NCBI RefSeq assembly: GCF_000024025.1
Contig: NC_013131.1
Location: forward strand, 4,216,001 to 4,280,000
Source: Catenulispora acidiphila DSM 44928
GTDB lineage: Bacteria > Actinomycetota > Actinomycetes > Streptomycetales > Catenulisporaceae
Direction of reading: 5' to 3'
DNA: 64,000 nucleotides
Of this stretch, positions 41,505-52,360 are shown piece by piece. How positions within the stretch are numbered: position 1 is the stretch's first letter; the number at the start of each line of letters is the position of its first letter. The notes below the pieces were generated by a model, which made no database searches, was not told the origin of the DNA, and saw only the letters and a list, made by a program, of their open reading frames with translations. Both the position numbers and the translations under genes were made by a program.

Positions 41505-42476
41505 TCACAGCTTCGGCTTCGGATTCACCTCCGAGGCCTTCACCGCCGTGTCCGCGACACCCCACTTGGTGAAGATCTTCGCGTAGTCCCCGCTGGCTAT
41601 CAGGGCATTGATCGCGTCGCTGATCGCCTTACCGGTGGGGGCGCCCTTGGCCGTGACGAAGCCGACCGGGGTCGAGCTGTACTGGCCGAGGAACTTGGTT
41701 CCGGCGATGTGCTGTGCGTCGTACTTCAGGCTCAGGGTCGGACCGAAGTAGATGTCCACTTTGCCGTTGGCGAGCCCCAGGAAGATCGGGGCGGTGTCGG
41801 CGAAATACTGGACCTGGTAGGGCTTCTTCCCGGCTGCCGCGCACTTGCCGGCGCCGTCGGTGAGGATCTGCTGGAAGGTGGTGCCGGGGCTGGTCGCGAC
41901 GCTGAGGCCGCACAGGTCCGTCAAGGTGCTGATGGATGTCGCCGAGACGTCCTTGGAGCCGAGGAACGCCTGTCCGTCGTCGAGGTAGGTGGCGAAGTCC
42001 ACGACCTGCTCGCGGGCCGTCGTGACGCCGAAGTTGTCCTGGCCGACGTCGTACTTGCCGTTCTGGACACCCGGGATGACGGTCTGGAACGTGCCGTACT
42101 GCACGTCCCAGGTCACGCCGAGCTTGCGGGCGACTGCTTCGCGCAGGTCGATGTCCAGCCCGACGGTCTTGCCCGTCGGGTCGACGCCGTCGTGCGGCAG
42201 ACCGGAGTTGCCGGTGGTCTTCGTCGTGCCGAGGATCAGAGTTCCGCGGCTCTGGACCGCTGCCGGGAGTTCTGCTTTGAGCGCCGGGTCGGCCTGGATC
42301 GCCGAGAGCACGTCCTGGCCGGGAAGCGCGGTCGACGGCACGGCGGCGGCGACCGGGGTTTGCGCTCCCGGCGATCCGCCGGCCGGCTTGCTGCTGGAGC
42401 TGCATGCTGTGACCAGCGCCAGCACTGCCGCGGCAAGGGCGATCACGATCCGTACGGATGCTCTGACGTGCGTCAC
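41505..42476 (-). CDS. Family 3 ABC solute-binding lipoprotein
   Basis: A 323-residue lipoprotein. The signal peptide RASVRIVIALAAAVLALV ends in the lipobox VTACSSS. The mature domain shows SRGTLILGTTKTTGNSG, VGLDIDLREAVARKLGV, TFQTVIPGVQNGKYDVGQDNFGVTTAREQ and NGKVDIYFGPTLSLKYDA, the usual family 3 pattern. GTG start with GGAAGGA upstream; an earlier in-frame start at 42500 is less well supported. The gene follows a Cys-containing leader peptide (42606-42704) by ~130 nt, implying cysteine-responsive expression. It ends 11 nt from the convergent Rrf2 gene. It probably serves the permease/ATPase pair at 39079-40928. Confidence 0.85.
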   Translation of the reverse strand: MTHVRASVRIVIALAAAVLALVTACSSSSKPAGGSPGAQTPVAAAVPSTALPGQDVLSAIQADPALKAELPAAVQSRGTLILGTTKTTGNSGLPHDGVDPTGKTVGLDIDLREAVARKLGVTWDVQYGTFQTVIPGVQNGKYDVGQDNFGVTTAREQVVDFATYLDDGQAFLGSKDVSATSISTLTDLCGLSVATSPGTTFQQILTDGAGKCAAAGKKPYQVQYFADTAPIFLGLANGKVDIYFGPTLSLKYDAQHIAGTKFLGQYSSTPVGFVTAKGAPTGKAISDAINALIASGDYAKIFTKWGVADTAVKASEVNPKPKL

Positions 42477-42605
42477 GGTGGTTCCTTCCAAGGTGGTCAA
42501 GGGGGGCGACTCACAGGACGTGGTGAGGAACAGTGCCGCGTCGCGCGGGAGGCGCCGTCGCAGAAGGCGGGAGAAGGAGGGCTGTGCGAGTGCTTGCGGG
42601 CAGTC

Positions 42606-42704
42606 TCAGACGGCCTGGAACGCGCCCGGACACAGCGCGCTGCTCACTCGGAGCAGGTCGACGTGGCGCCGCAGGACCCGCAGCTGGGAGTACGTTGCCT
42701 GCAT
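42606..42704 (-). CDS. Cys leader peptide upstream of the solute-binding protein
   Basis: A 32-residue frame containing LRVLRRHVDLLRVSSALC and then PGAFQAV. It shares R-x-H-[VI]-D-[LF]-x-R-x-x-S-A-x-C with the leaders at 37145 and 52093. The ATG at 42704 or the in-frame GTG at 42713 could start it; no good ribosome site is visible before either. The gap to the lipoprotein gene (~130 nt) fits an attenuator. Only one Cys codon is present, so its sensitivity may differ from that of the Cys-Cys leader. Confidence 0.7.
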   Translation of the reverse strand: MQATYSQLRVLRRHVDLLRVSSALCPGAFQAV

Positions 42705-42753
42705 GCGGATCACCTCGCTGTCGCCGTCACGGTAGCCGTTCTCCCCAGCCAGA

Positions 42754-42769
42754 CAATGTCTATGCGGAT
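42754..42769. promoter_or_regulatory. Recurrent CAAT-YCTATG motif, copy 4
   Basis: CAATGTCTATGCGGAT lies 50 nt upstream of the Cys leader and overlaps a perfect palindrome AGACAATGTCT (42751-42761). It shares CAAT-N-TCTATG with copy 2. It is a candidate Rrf2 or other sulfur-regulator site. Confidence 0.35.
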
Positions 42770-42904
42770 ACTGGGGATTGTGTACCGTGCCATCATGCCG
42801 ACGCAAGCCCCTGATGCGTCAGATCCGTCTCACGTCCTGGACGATCCGGCCCGCCACGGGAGGGCCCGACGGAGGCTCATCGGGTGCGGGTATGCCGCCG
42901 AGGG

Positions 42905-44749
42905 CTACCTGGTCTGGTGCGCGCGATGCCGCCCTGCCAGCCACACCACGGCGCCGGCGCCGATCGTCACCCGGGCTGAGGCCGGCTCTCCCGACCATGG
43001 CTCGCCGGTCGCGGTCACCGTGCCGAGGTTGCCCACGTCCGAGCCGCCGTAGACGGCCGCGTCGGTGTTGAGGATCTCGCGCCAGGTTCCGGGCCACGGC
43101 ATGCCGATCTGGTGGTTCCGGACGTGCACTCCGGAGAAGTTGGCGACGCATATGAGCGCTGTGCCGTCGTCGTACTCTGCGAACCTGGCGAAGGCCAGGA
43201 GGTTCGCATCGGTGTCAGAGCCCAGCCAGCGGGTTCCGTGCGGGTCGGCGTCGCGGATCCACAGTGCCGGGTGTTCGCGGTACCGGGCGTTCGCGTCGGC
43301 CATGAGGCGGGCCAGGCCGCGGCGCTCGGGCTCGTCGGCGTCGGGCCAGTCCAGTCCGCGTTCCTCGCTCCACTCGGCCTGCTGCGCGAACTCCCCGCCC
43401 ATGAACAGCAGCTTCTTGCCGGGGAAGGCCCACTGGTAGGCCAGCAGTCCGCGCAGTCCGCCCACCTGCTCGCGGCGGCCTCCGGGCTGTTTGCCGGCCA
43501 GGGAGCCCTTGCCATGCACGACTTCGTCATGGGACAGCGGTAGGAGGTAGTTCTCGCTGAAGGCATAGGAGGCGGGCTGTGTCAGGTCATGGTGATGGTG
43601 GCTGCGGTGAACGGGATCGCGCGCCACGTAGCGCAGTGTGTCGTTCATCCAGCCCATGTTCCATTTCAGGTCGAACCCGAGGCCGCCGCCGGCGGTCGGC
43701 CGGGTGACCCCCGGCCACGCCGCCGACTCCTCGGCGATCGTCACCACGCCGGGGTGCCGGGTGTGGACCTCGTCATTGAGGCTTCTCAGAAGCGAGGTCG
43801 CCTCCAGATTCTCCGTGCCGCCGTACATGTTCGGCTCCCACTGGCCGGGACCTCGCGAGTAGTCCAGATGCAGCATCGAGGAAACCGCGTCCACGCGGAG
43901 CCCGTCGGCGTGGAACTCCTCGATCCAGAACAGCGCCGAGCCGATGAGGAAATCGCGCACCTCCCAGCGTCCGAAGTCGAAGATCAGGCTTCCCCAATCG
44001 GGATGCTCGCCGCGCCGGGAGTCAGGGTGCTCATACAGCGCGGTGCCGTCGAAGCGCGCCAGCGCCCACGCGTCGCGGGGGAAATGCGCCGGGACCCAGT
44101 CGAACAGCACCCCGATCCCCGCCTGGTGCAGCCGGTCCACCAGGTGCCGCAGGTCGTCGGGATGCCCCAACCGCGACGTCGGGGCGAAGAACCCGGTCGT
44201 CTGGTATCCCCAGGACCCGCCGTAGGGATGTTCCATCACCGGCAGGAACTCCACGTGCGTGAAACCGTGTCCGCGCACGTGGTCCACCAGTTCCGAGGCC
44301 AGATCCCCGTAGGTGCGCCCGCGTCGCCAGGACGGCAGGTGTACCTCGTAGACCGACATCGGCAGCGCCGCGTGCGCGCCGGCCGCCTCTCGGCGCGCCT
44401 TGAGCCAGTCCCCGTCCTGCCATCGATGCGACGAGGCGAAGACGCGCGAAGCGTCCGCCGGCGGCGTCTCGGTGTGGAACGCGACCGGATCGGCCTTCAG
44501 CCGCCACGTCCCGTCGGCGCACAACACCCGGTATTTGTACCGGTCCCACTGCCCGGCGCCCTCGGCGAAGCCGTGCCAGCAGCCGGTTCCGTCATCGCCG
44601 CTCAGCTCCGTGGCGCGGTGCGGGTCCCAGCCGTCGAAGTCGCCGGTCACCTGCACGCGCAGCGCGTTCGGCGCCCACACCGCGAAGCGCGTGCCACCCG
44701 GCTCGGGGTGGGCGCCGAACACATCCCAGTAGCGCGGGCCGCCGCTCAA
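42905..44749 (-). CDS. glgB: 1,4-alpha-glucan branching enzyme
   Basis: A 614-residue GH13 branching enzyme. The N-terminal CBM48 domain includes TRFAVWAPNALRVQVTGDFDGW; the barrel has HVEFLPVMEHPYGGSWGYQTTG. The nucleophile Asp is in ADGLRVDAVSSMLHLDY, the acid Glu in GVVTIAEESAAWPGVT and the transition-state Asp in LPLSHDEVVHGKGSL. It makes alpha-1,6 branches in glycogen-like glucan. The start is a TTG overlapping the stop of the glycosyltransferase gene (TTGA). Together they form a compact glycogen-synthesis operon, divergent from a GH63-type glucosidase. Confidence 0.9.
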   Translation of the reverse strand: MSGGPRYWDVFGAHPEPGGTRFAVWAPNALRVQVTGDFDGWDPHRATELSGDDGTGCWHGFAEGAGQWDRYKYRVLCADGTWRLKADPVAFHTETPPADASRVFASSHRWQDGDWLKARREAAGAHAALPMSVYEVHLPSWRRGRTYGDLASELVDHVRGHGFTHVEFLPVMEHPYGGSWGYQTTGFFAPTSRLGHPDDLRHLVDRLHQAGIGVLFDWVPAHFPRDAWALARFDGTALYEHPDSRRGEHPDWGSLIFDFGRWEVRDFLIGSALFWIEEFHADGLRVDAVSSMLHLDYSRGPGQWEPNMYGGTENLEATSLLRSLNDEVHTRHPGVVTIAEESAAWPGVTRPTAGGGLGFDLKWNMGWMNDTLRYVARDPVHRSHHHHDLTQPASYAFSENYLLPLSHDEVVHGKGSLAGKQPGGRREQVGGLRGLLAYQWAFPGKKLLFMGGEFAQQAEWSEERGLDWPDADEPERRGLARLMADANARYREHPALWIRDADPHGTRWLGSDTDANLLAFARFAEYDDGTALICVANFSGVHVRNHQIGMPWPGTWREILNTDAAVYGGSDVGNLGTVTATGEPWSGEPASARVTIGAGAVVWLAGRHRAHQTR

Positions 44750-46062
44750 GCCGCCAGTCCCGCCGACGCGAGCAGGTTGCCCTCCGGGATGGTGATCGGA
44801 TGCTGCCGGGACCGCCATAGTTCCTCGGGCCCGGCGGGCACAGCCGGCGCGTCGTTGACGGCCGCCGCGTAGGCGGCCGCGGTCTGTTCGCCCACGGTGG
44901 GCCAGCCGTAGCGGCTGCGGACCATCGCCTTGGCGGTGACCACCATCCGGCGTGCGGACGGCCGGTCCGCCAGCAGCGCGGACACCGACCGCGCCAGCGC
45001 GCCCTCGTCGCGCGCCGGGAACGTCATGCCGGTGACGCCGGGCTCGACGATCTCGGCCAGGCCGCCGGTCGCCGAGACGGCCAGCGGGGCGCCGGCCGCG
45101 GCGGCTTCCAGGGCCACCATGCCGAAGGGCTCGTACAGGCTCGGCACGACCATCGCGTCGGTGGCGGCCATCGTGGCCGACAGCCGGGAGCCCAGGAATC
45201 CGCCGAAGCTGACCGCGTGCTCCAGCCCCAGGCGCCGGGTGAGTTGCTCCAGCTCGCCGCGGTTCGGACCGTCGCCGCAGATGACCGCCCGCAGTCCCGG
45301 GTGGGTGCGGCGCAGCTCGGGCAGCGCGTGCAGCAGGTGCTGCACTCCCTTCTCGTGGACCAGGCGCCCGGCGAAGCCCACCAGCGGGCCGCTGTCGGCA
45401 TACTTCGCGCGCGCCAGCCCCACCTGCTTCGGCTCGGCCCGCCAGCGCGGCATGTCCACTCCGTTGGGGATGGCGTCGATCTTCGACGCCGGCACACCGA
45501 GCAGTACCGAGACCTCCCGGCGCATGTACTGCGAGCAGACCAGCACGCGTTCGGACTCCTGGGCCAGCCAGCACTCGATGGAGTGGATGCCGCGGTTCAG
45601 GTCGCCGGGCAGCCAGCCCTGGTGCCGGCCGGCCTCGGTGGCGTGGATGGTGGCCACCAGCGGGATGCCCAAATGGTCCTTGACGGTGACGGCGGCGTGG
45701 GCGACCAGCCAGTCGTGGGCGTGGACGAGTTCGAAGTCCTGCCCGCGGGCGGCGTGCAGGGCGGTGCGGGTCAAGGTGTGGTTGAACGCGACGGCCCAGG
45801 CCAGCAGATGCTCGGTGTCCAGCGGGATGACCGGCGGGTCCTGCGGGGCGCGCACCACGCGCACTCCGTCGACGACCTCCTCCAGCGGCGCGCCCGGGGC
45901 GTGGCGGGTCGCGACGGTCACGTCGTGCCCCGCCCGGGCCAGGGTGGTGGCCAGCGCGTGGACGTGCCGGCCGAGCCCGCCGACCAAGACCGGCGGGTAC
46001 TCCCAGGAGAGCATGAGGAGCTTCCTTGCGCGGAACGCTGTCGGCCCGGTCGTCGCAGTCAT
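44746..46062 (-). CDS. GT4 glycosyltransferase, glycogen-synthase-like
   Basis: A 438-residue GT-B enzyme. The N-terminal domain has LMLSWEYPPVLVGGLGRHVHALATTLARAGHDV and VHAHDWLVAHAAV. The C-terminal domain has VGFAGRLVHEKGVQHLLHALPEL and the nucleotide-sugar site PSLYEPFGMVALEAAAAGAPL with the E-x7-E pair. It resembles actinobacterial GlgA/GlgM-type GT4 enzymes using ADP- or UDP-glucose. ATG with GAGGAGG upstream. Coupled by overlap to glgB, so it most likely elongates the glucan that GlgB branches. Confidence 0.8.
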   Translation of the reverse strand: MTATTGPTAFRARKLLMLSWEYPPVLVGGLGRHVHALATTLARAGHDVTVATRHAPGAPLEEVVDGVRVVRAPQDPPVIPLDTEHLLAWAVAFNHTLTRTALHAARGQDFELVHAHDWLVAHAAVTVKDHLGIPLVATIHATEAGRHQGWLPGDLNRGIHSIECWLAQESERVLVCSQYMRREVSVLLGVPASKIDAIPNGVDMPRWRAEPKQVGLARAKYADSGPLVGFAGRLVHEKGVQHLLHALPELRRTHPGLRAVICGDGPNRGELEQLTRRLGLEHAVSFGGFLGSRLSATMAATDAMVVPSLYEPFGMVALEAAAAGAPLAVSATGGLAEIVEPGVTGMTFPARDEGALARSVSALLADRPSARRMVVTAKAMVRSRYGWPTVGEQTAAAYAAAVNDAPAVPAGPEELWRSRQHPITIPEGNLLASAGLAA

Positions 46063-46243
46063 CGGTTCGCCTCCTCGTCAGGGATCACGGATGCCGTGCG
46101 CGCAAAGCGTGTTTCGGCGGTGCGACCAGCATCTTCGACCGAGATTGCACGCACGTTGCGGGTATGAGGCCATCGTGTTCGGGATTCGCGCACCCTGGGC
46201 TTTCGGAAACAGGCCGAAATCATCGCCGGTCCACACTGGGGAC

Positions 46244-48907
<2,664 letters not shown>

Positions 48908-48930
48908 GCGCGAAGAAGGGGGGCTTCTGG

Positions 48931-49606
48931 CTGATGTGTGGGTGGGTTGCGTGGGTGTGGTGCGGTTTGTTTGTGGGTTTTTAGAAGCTTTCTTTACGGC
49001 TTCGCGCGGGTGTTGATGGCCTCGCAGGGGGCGCAGTTCGGTGGAACGTGTCTGGGTGGCGCTGGCGGCTGGCGGCGTTTCGTGTTCACGACCGCGCGCA
49101 GGTCCGGGTCACTGCGCGCACGTTTGTCTTGGCGGGTGTCGGCGGCGTTTGAAGGGCTAAGTCGCCGACGGTTTCGGGAAACACATTGGTGTTATTGGGC
49201 GCCGCCCGCCGGGACTGGCAGCCGTGCTCGCGGCGAGTTTTCTGCGATAGCCGGGGGACTTCTTCCCATAAGGGAGGCGACCAACACTCGAACCGCCGCC
49301 GCCCCGCCCGACCCAGCCCCGACCCCCCGTTGCAGAGTGCCCCCGCCGGAGGCGCCTGCTCTTGACCTTGACTTCAGGTGCGCACCAAACGCGGCAGACA
49401 CCCGCCAACCCCAACGCGTGCGCAGTGACTCGGACCTACGCGCGGGCGTGTCGGTCCACAACCGCCGGCCGCCAGCGCAACCCAGACACCCGCCACCGAA
49501 CTGCGCCCCCTGCGAGGCCATCAACACCCGCGCGAAGCCGTAAAAAGCTCTGAAAACCCACAAACAAACCGCGCTGCCCACCTACACCGCACCACCCACA
49601 CATCAG
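48931..49606. repeat. Large imperfect inverted repeat (221-nt arms, 234-nt spacer)
   Basis: The left arm (48931-49151) and the reverse complement of the right arm (49386-49606) both begin CTGATGTGTGGGTGG and end near a GCG(G)CGTTTG box. They share about 50 nt of essentially identical sequence (left copy 48993-49044, around GCGCGGGTGTTGATGGCCTC). Because the arms are homologous, both strands show similar open frames (FARVLMASQGAQFGG), but these lack ribosome sites. It fills most of the 778-nt gap between the GH63 and ROK genes. No transposase, target-site duplication or known IS end was recognised. Confidence 0.7.
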
Positions 49607-49685
49607 TCAGCAGCGCCGAAAGAAGCCACCGTACTGATGAGGTCGCACAAGGTCGGTGGAGCAGCACCGCACCCCCACCGCGCCG

Positions 49686-50936
49686 TCACCGCCCCGACCG
49701 GCGCGGCGCGACAGCGAGCGGGTCGCGGTAGAGCGCGTTCAGGATCACCGAGCCGCCCGCGATGGCGAGGGTGTTCCCCGCGAAGCTGGAGGGCACCACG
49801 GCGGATGCCGCGTCGATGCGGGTTCGGGAGCTGGCGGCCACTTCGGCCCGCAAGGCCGCAAGTGCGGACGGCAGGGTCGTGACCGCCTGCTCGGCCACGA
49901 CCACGAGTTCGGGGTCGAACACGTCGATCAGCATCGCGGCGCCCTGTCCAACCAGGCGGGCGCGCTCGACCAGCAGGTCGAGGGCCGCCCGGTGGCCGGT
50001 GCGGGCCGCGGTGAGCAGGGCGGGGAAGTCGTGGACGGGGACGACGCCGCTCTCGACGGCGCGAGCGGTGACGGTGCGTTCGGAGACCGCGGCTTGGAAG
50101 CAGCCGGTGCGGCCGCAGGGGCAGTGTTCGGTGCTGTCCGCGAGCCGGAGGTGCGCGATGGCGCCGGCTTGGGAGCGCGGACCGTAGTGGGCGGCGTCGC
50201 CGAGGGCGAAGGCCGCTTCGACCACGTTCCCAACGAACAGGTGCAGCACGCTTTCGGCGCCGCGGGCCGCTCCGAAGAGCCGTTCGCCGTGCAGCAGGGC
50301 CCGCGAGTGTCCGTCCACGTAGACCGGCAGGCCGGTGTGCTCGCGGAGCAGATCGCGGATCCGCACCTGGCTCCAGCCGAGCATCGTGTGTTCCACGACG
50401 ACGCCGGTCTCCTGGTCCACCCAGCCGCCGCAGGCCACGCCGATGCCGAGCGGCGCGGCGCCCGCGCCGTCCTGGCGCAGCAGCTCGAGCAGGCACCGCG
50501 CGGCGTGCCGAACCGTGCTGTCCGCCGAGCGGGCCAGGTGCGGGATCCGGCGGCTGGCCAGGACCCGGCCGCGCAGGTCGAGCACCGCGACGGTGACGTG
50601 CGGGACCGCGATGTGGACGGCGCCGACCACATGGCGGGCGGTGTCGATGTCGACCGGCAGGTGCGGGCGGCCCAAGCCGTTCGACTGCGTCTGGTCCGGA
50701 AGGTCGCGCAGCAGACCGAGCCCGATCAGCTCGGTGCAGTACCCGGTCATCGAGGCCGGGGACAAGCCGGTCAGGCGGCCGATGGTACTGCGCGCGGCGG
50801 GCCCGTGGCCGAGCACGGTGCGCAGGATCCCGCCGGCGCTCGCCGCCCGCCGGCCGACCGCCGCCGTCCGGGTGTCCCGGCTCGCGACGGCGGCGTGGGA
50901 CGCGGTGTCTGGGTGGTCGCCGATGACGGGTTTCAC
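49686..50936 (-). CDS. ROK-family transcriptional regulator
   Basis: A 416-residue repressor-type ROK protein. A winged helix-turn-helix (GPAARSTIGRLTGLSPASMTGYCTELIGLGLL) is near residues 40-75. The sugar-kinase-like ROK domain follows, including GIGVACGGWVDQETG and the zinc-site motif EHCPCGRTGCFQAAVSE (C-x-C-G-x-x-G-C). ROK repressors of this kind release DNA on binding a sugar. The GTG at 50936 is chosen for its GGAGG 9 nt upstream; an ATG at 50981 would add 15 residues. The target may be the nearby glucan genes or a distant sugar operon. Confidence 0.85.
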   Translation of the reverse strand: MKPVIGDHPDTASHAAVASRDTRTAAVGRRAASAGGILRTVLGHGPAARSTIGRLTGLSPASMTGYCTELIGLGLLRDLPDQTQSNGLGRPHLPVDIDTARHVVGAVHIAVPHVTVAVLDLRGRVLASRRIPHLARSADSTVRHAARCLLELLRQDGAGAAPLGIGVACGGWVDQETGVVVEHTMLGWSQVRIRDLLREHTGLPVYVDGHSRALLHGERLFGAARGAESVLHLFVGNVVEAAFALGDAAHYGPRSQAGAIAHLRLADSTEHCPCGRTGCFQAAVSERTVTARAVESGVVPVHDFPALLTAARTGHRAALDLLVERARLVGQGAAMLIDVFDPELVVVAEQAVTTLPSALAALRAEVAASSRTRIDAASAVVPSSFAGNTLAIAGGSVILNALYRDPLAVAPRRSGR

Positions 50937-51177
50937 AGGATGCTGCCTCCGGGCGCGCGGCTGGGTGGGGACTGTTCCCATCGCGCGCCGGGGTCAGGCC
51001 GAGACGCGCGGTCCGGCAGGCGGACACAGCGCGGTCGCCTGGCGGCACAGGTCGACATACAGCCGTGCTCTGAGACCGGCCGCTTGAGAGGGCATGTCGC
51101 CCCGAACATGGGGCGTAGCGGCGATTATTCCCGTGTCCACGCGCGGCGGCGTGGCGAGTTCGGGCGGCGGACGGCGA

Positions 51178-51207
51178 TTGACAGCCCTGCGCCACCCTGC
51201 CTAGCGT
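51178..51207 (+). promoter_or_regulatory. Promoter upstream of the FMN reductase gene
   Basis: TTGACA and TAGCGT with an 18-nt spacer fit the standard actinomycete vegetative promoter closely. The predicted start is at about 51214, giving a ~160-nt untranslated leader before the reductase ATG. No Cys leader peptide with a start codon was found in that leader. Confidence 0.55.
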
Positions 51208-51371
51208 TCGCCGACAGAGACGAACCTGTCGGGCGCGGGCCGACAGCGTGTCGTATATCAGCGCTCGTCTGTAACTGCCCCGAGCGTGCCACACCGCCGG
51301 CGCGATCAATCCGATCAATCGTCCGCCCTGCCGTGTCGGCCGCCGCCTCCCGCTGCCTCATGGAGAATCTG

Positions 51372-51920
51372 ATGACTCAGACACCTGAACCCGGCTCTGC
51401 CCTGCCGCTGCCCGCGAACCTCCGGGTCGGCGTCGTGGTGGGCAACCCCAAACCCGCCTCGCGCACCTACCAGGCCGCGGTCCACCTGGCCGAGCGCCTT
51501 GCGGGACGGGCTCCGGACCTGACTGTCGACCTGGCCGAATACGCCGGCCTGCTGGACTGGTCCGACGCCGCCACCGCCGCGGCCGTGGCCGGTGTCACCG
51601 ACCTCGACCTGCTGGTGGTCGCCAGTCCGACGTACAAGGCTTCGTATACCGGCCTGCTCAAGGTGTTCCTCGACCGCTTCCGGGCCGACGCGCTGGCCGG
51701 CGTGGTCGCCGTGCCGTTGATGCTCGGCGCTGGGCCGGGCCACGCGATGGCGCCCGAGGTGTTCCTCAAGCCGGTGCTGGCCGAACTGAGCGCGGTGCTG
51801 CCCACCCGCGCTCTGTATCTGCTCGACACCTCCTACGACGACCCGGCCGCCTATGAGCCCTGGCTCGCCGCCGCGCGGCGCCCGGTGCTCGCCGCGCTGC
51901 GTTCACCGGTCTCCCCGTGA
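51372..51920 (+). CDS. NAD(P)H-dependent FMN reductase, SsuE/MsuE-like
   Basis: A 182-residue flavodoxin-fold reductase: the first strand and phosphate loop RVGVVVGNPKPASRTYQAAVHLAE, then LLVVASPTYKASYTGLLKVFLDRF and VPLMLGAGPGHAMA. The family reduces free FMN with NAD(P)H and supplies two-component sulfonate monooxygenases. Three such monooxygenases are encoded in this window, and the sulfonate operon begins 440 nt downstream on the same strand. The ATG at 51372 has GGAG 7 nt upstream; another ATG lies 12 nt earlier. Confidence 0.85.
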   Translation: MTQTPEPGSALPLPANLRVGVVVGNPKPASRTYQAAVHLAERLAGRAPDLTVDLAEYAGLLDWSDAATAAAVAGVTDLDLLVVASPTYKASYTGLLKVFLDRFRADALAGVVAVPLMLGAGPGHAMAPEVFLKPVLAELSAVLPTRALYLLDTSYDDPAAYEPWLAAARRPVLAALRSPVSP

Positions 51921-52028
51921 GGCGGATAGGGACTTCTCAGCCGCGACGGCTGCCCATTGTCGGCAGTGCGGCGTCTCACGGACCAAGACACACTCCCGCG
52001 ACCACCTTCTCTTCGGCGGCGGCTGCTT

Positions 52029-52049
52029 TATTTCAGCAGGGATGAAATA
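52029..52049. promoter_or_regulatory. Hyphenated palindrome before the sulfonate operon promoter
   Basis: TATTTCA-GCAGGGA-TGAAATA has 7-bp AT-rich arms in an otherwise GC-rich region and ends 8 nt before the -35 box. It is a candidate activator or repressor site of the sulfonate operon. Confidence 0.4.
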
Positions 52050-52057
52050 GCTATGTG

Positions 52058-52086
52058 TTGACGTGCGGGTATGCCGCTGCGATGGT
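52058..52086 (+). promoter_or_regulatory. Promoter of the leader-sulfonate operon
   Basis: TTGACG with a weak GATGGT 17 nt downstream places the transcript start at about 52093, the A of the leader-peptide ATG. That would make the leader peptide leaderless, as predicted for the leader at 37145. Confidence 0.4.
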
Positions 52087-52092
52087 GTATGC

Positions 52093-52176
52093 ATGACCTC
52101 CGGCGCGCACCTTGTGGCCCGCCTGCACGTCGACCTTCGGCGGCAGGCGAGTGCCGTCTGTCCGGCTTCTCGGTAG
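52093..52176 (+). CDS. Cys leader peptide of the sulfonate utilisation operon
   Basis: A 27-residue frame starting MTSGAHLVARLHVDLRRQ, then ASAVCPASR and a stop. It has the same R-x-H-V-D-L-x-R-x-x-S-A-x-C core as the leaders at 37145 and 42606. It precedes the TauD-like gene by 184 nt, an interval that contains a GGGCTC/GAGCCC hairpin (52235-52252). Cysteine-responsive attenuation of the operon is the expected role, by analogy with actinobacterial poly-Cys leader frames. The promoter position suggests leaderless translation. Confidence 0.8.
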   Translation: MTSGAHLVARLHVDLRRQASAVCPASR

Positions 52177-52360
52177 TTCTCCCGTCCGCGGTCGCTCTGT
52201 GCCGCCGCGGCCCTCGCTTCCGGCGTTTGTTGCAGGGCTCTGAATCGAGCCCGCGGAACGCGTTGCCCGTTCGCCTCTGAATCGCCTTCCGTCCTCAGCG
52301 TCATGTGCGTTCCGGCGTGCCCGCGCCACCCTTGACGCCTGCTGAAAGGTCCCTGTCGCC

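Noticed and set aside
48938-49543. Plus frame of 201 codons and its minus-strand counterpart (49192-49581)
   Set aside because: Both arise from the inverted-repeat arms, resemble each other only for that reason, and lack ribosome sites; treated as repeat DNA.
51230-51371. Cys-rich in-frame stretch (ACRISALVCNCPE) upstream of the FMN reductase as a fourth leader peptide
   Set aside because: No start codon follows the predicted transcript start in that frame, and the H-[VI]-D-[LF] core is missing.
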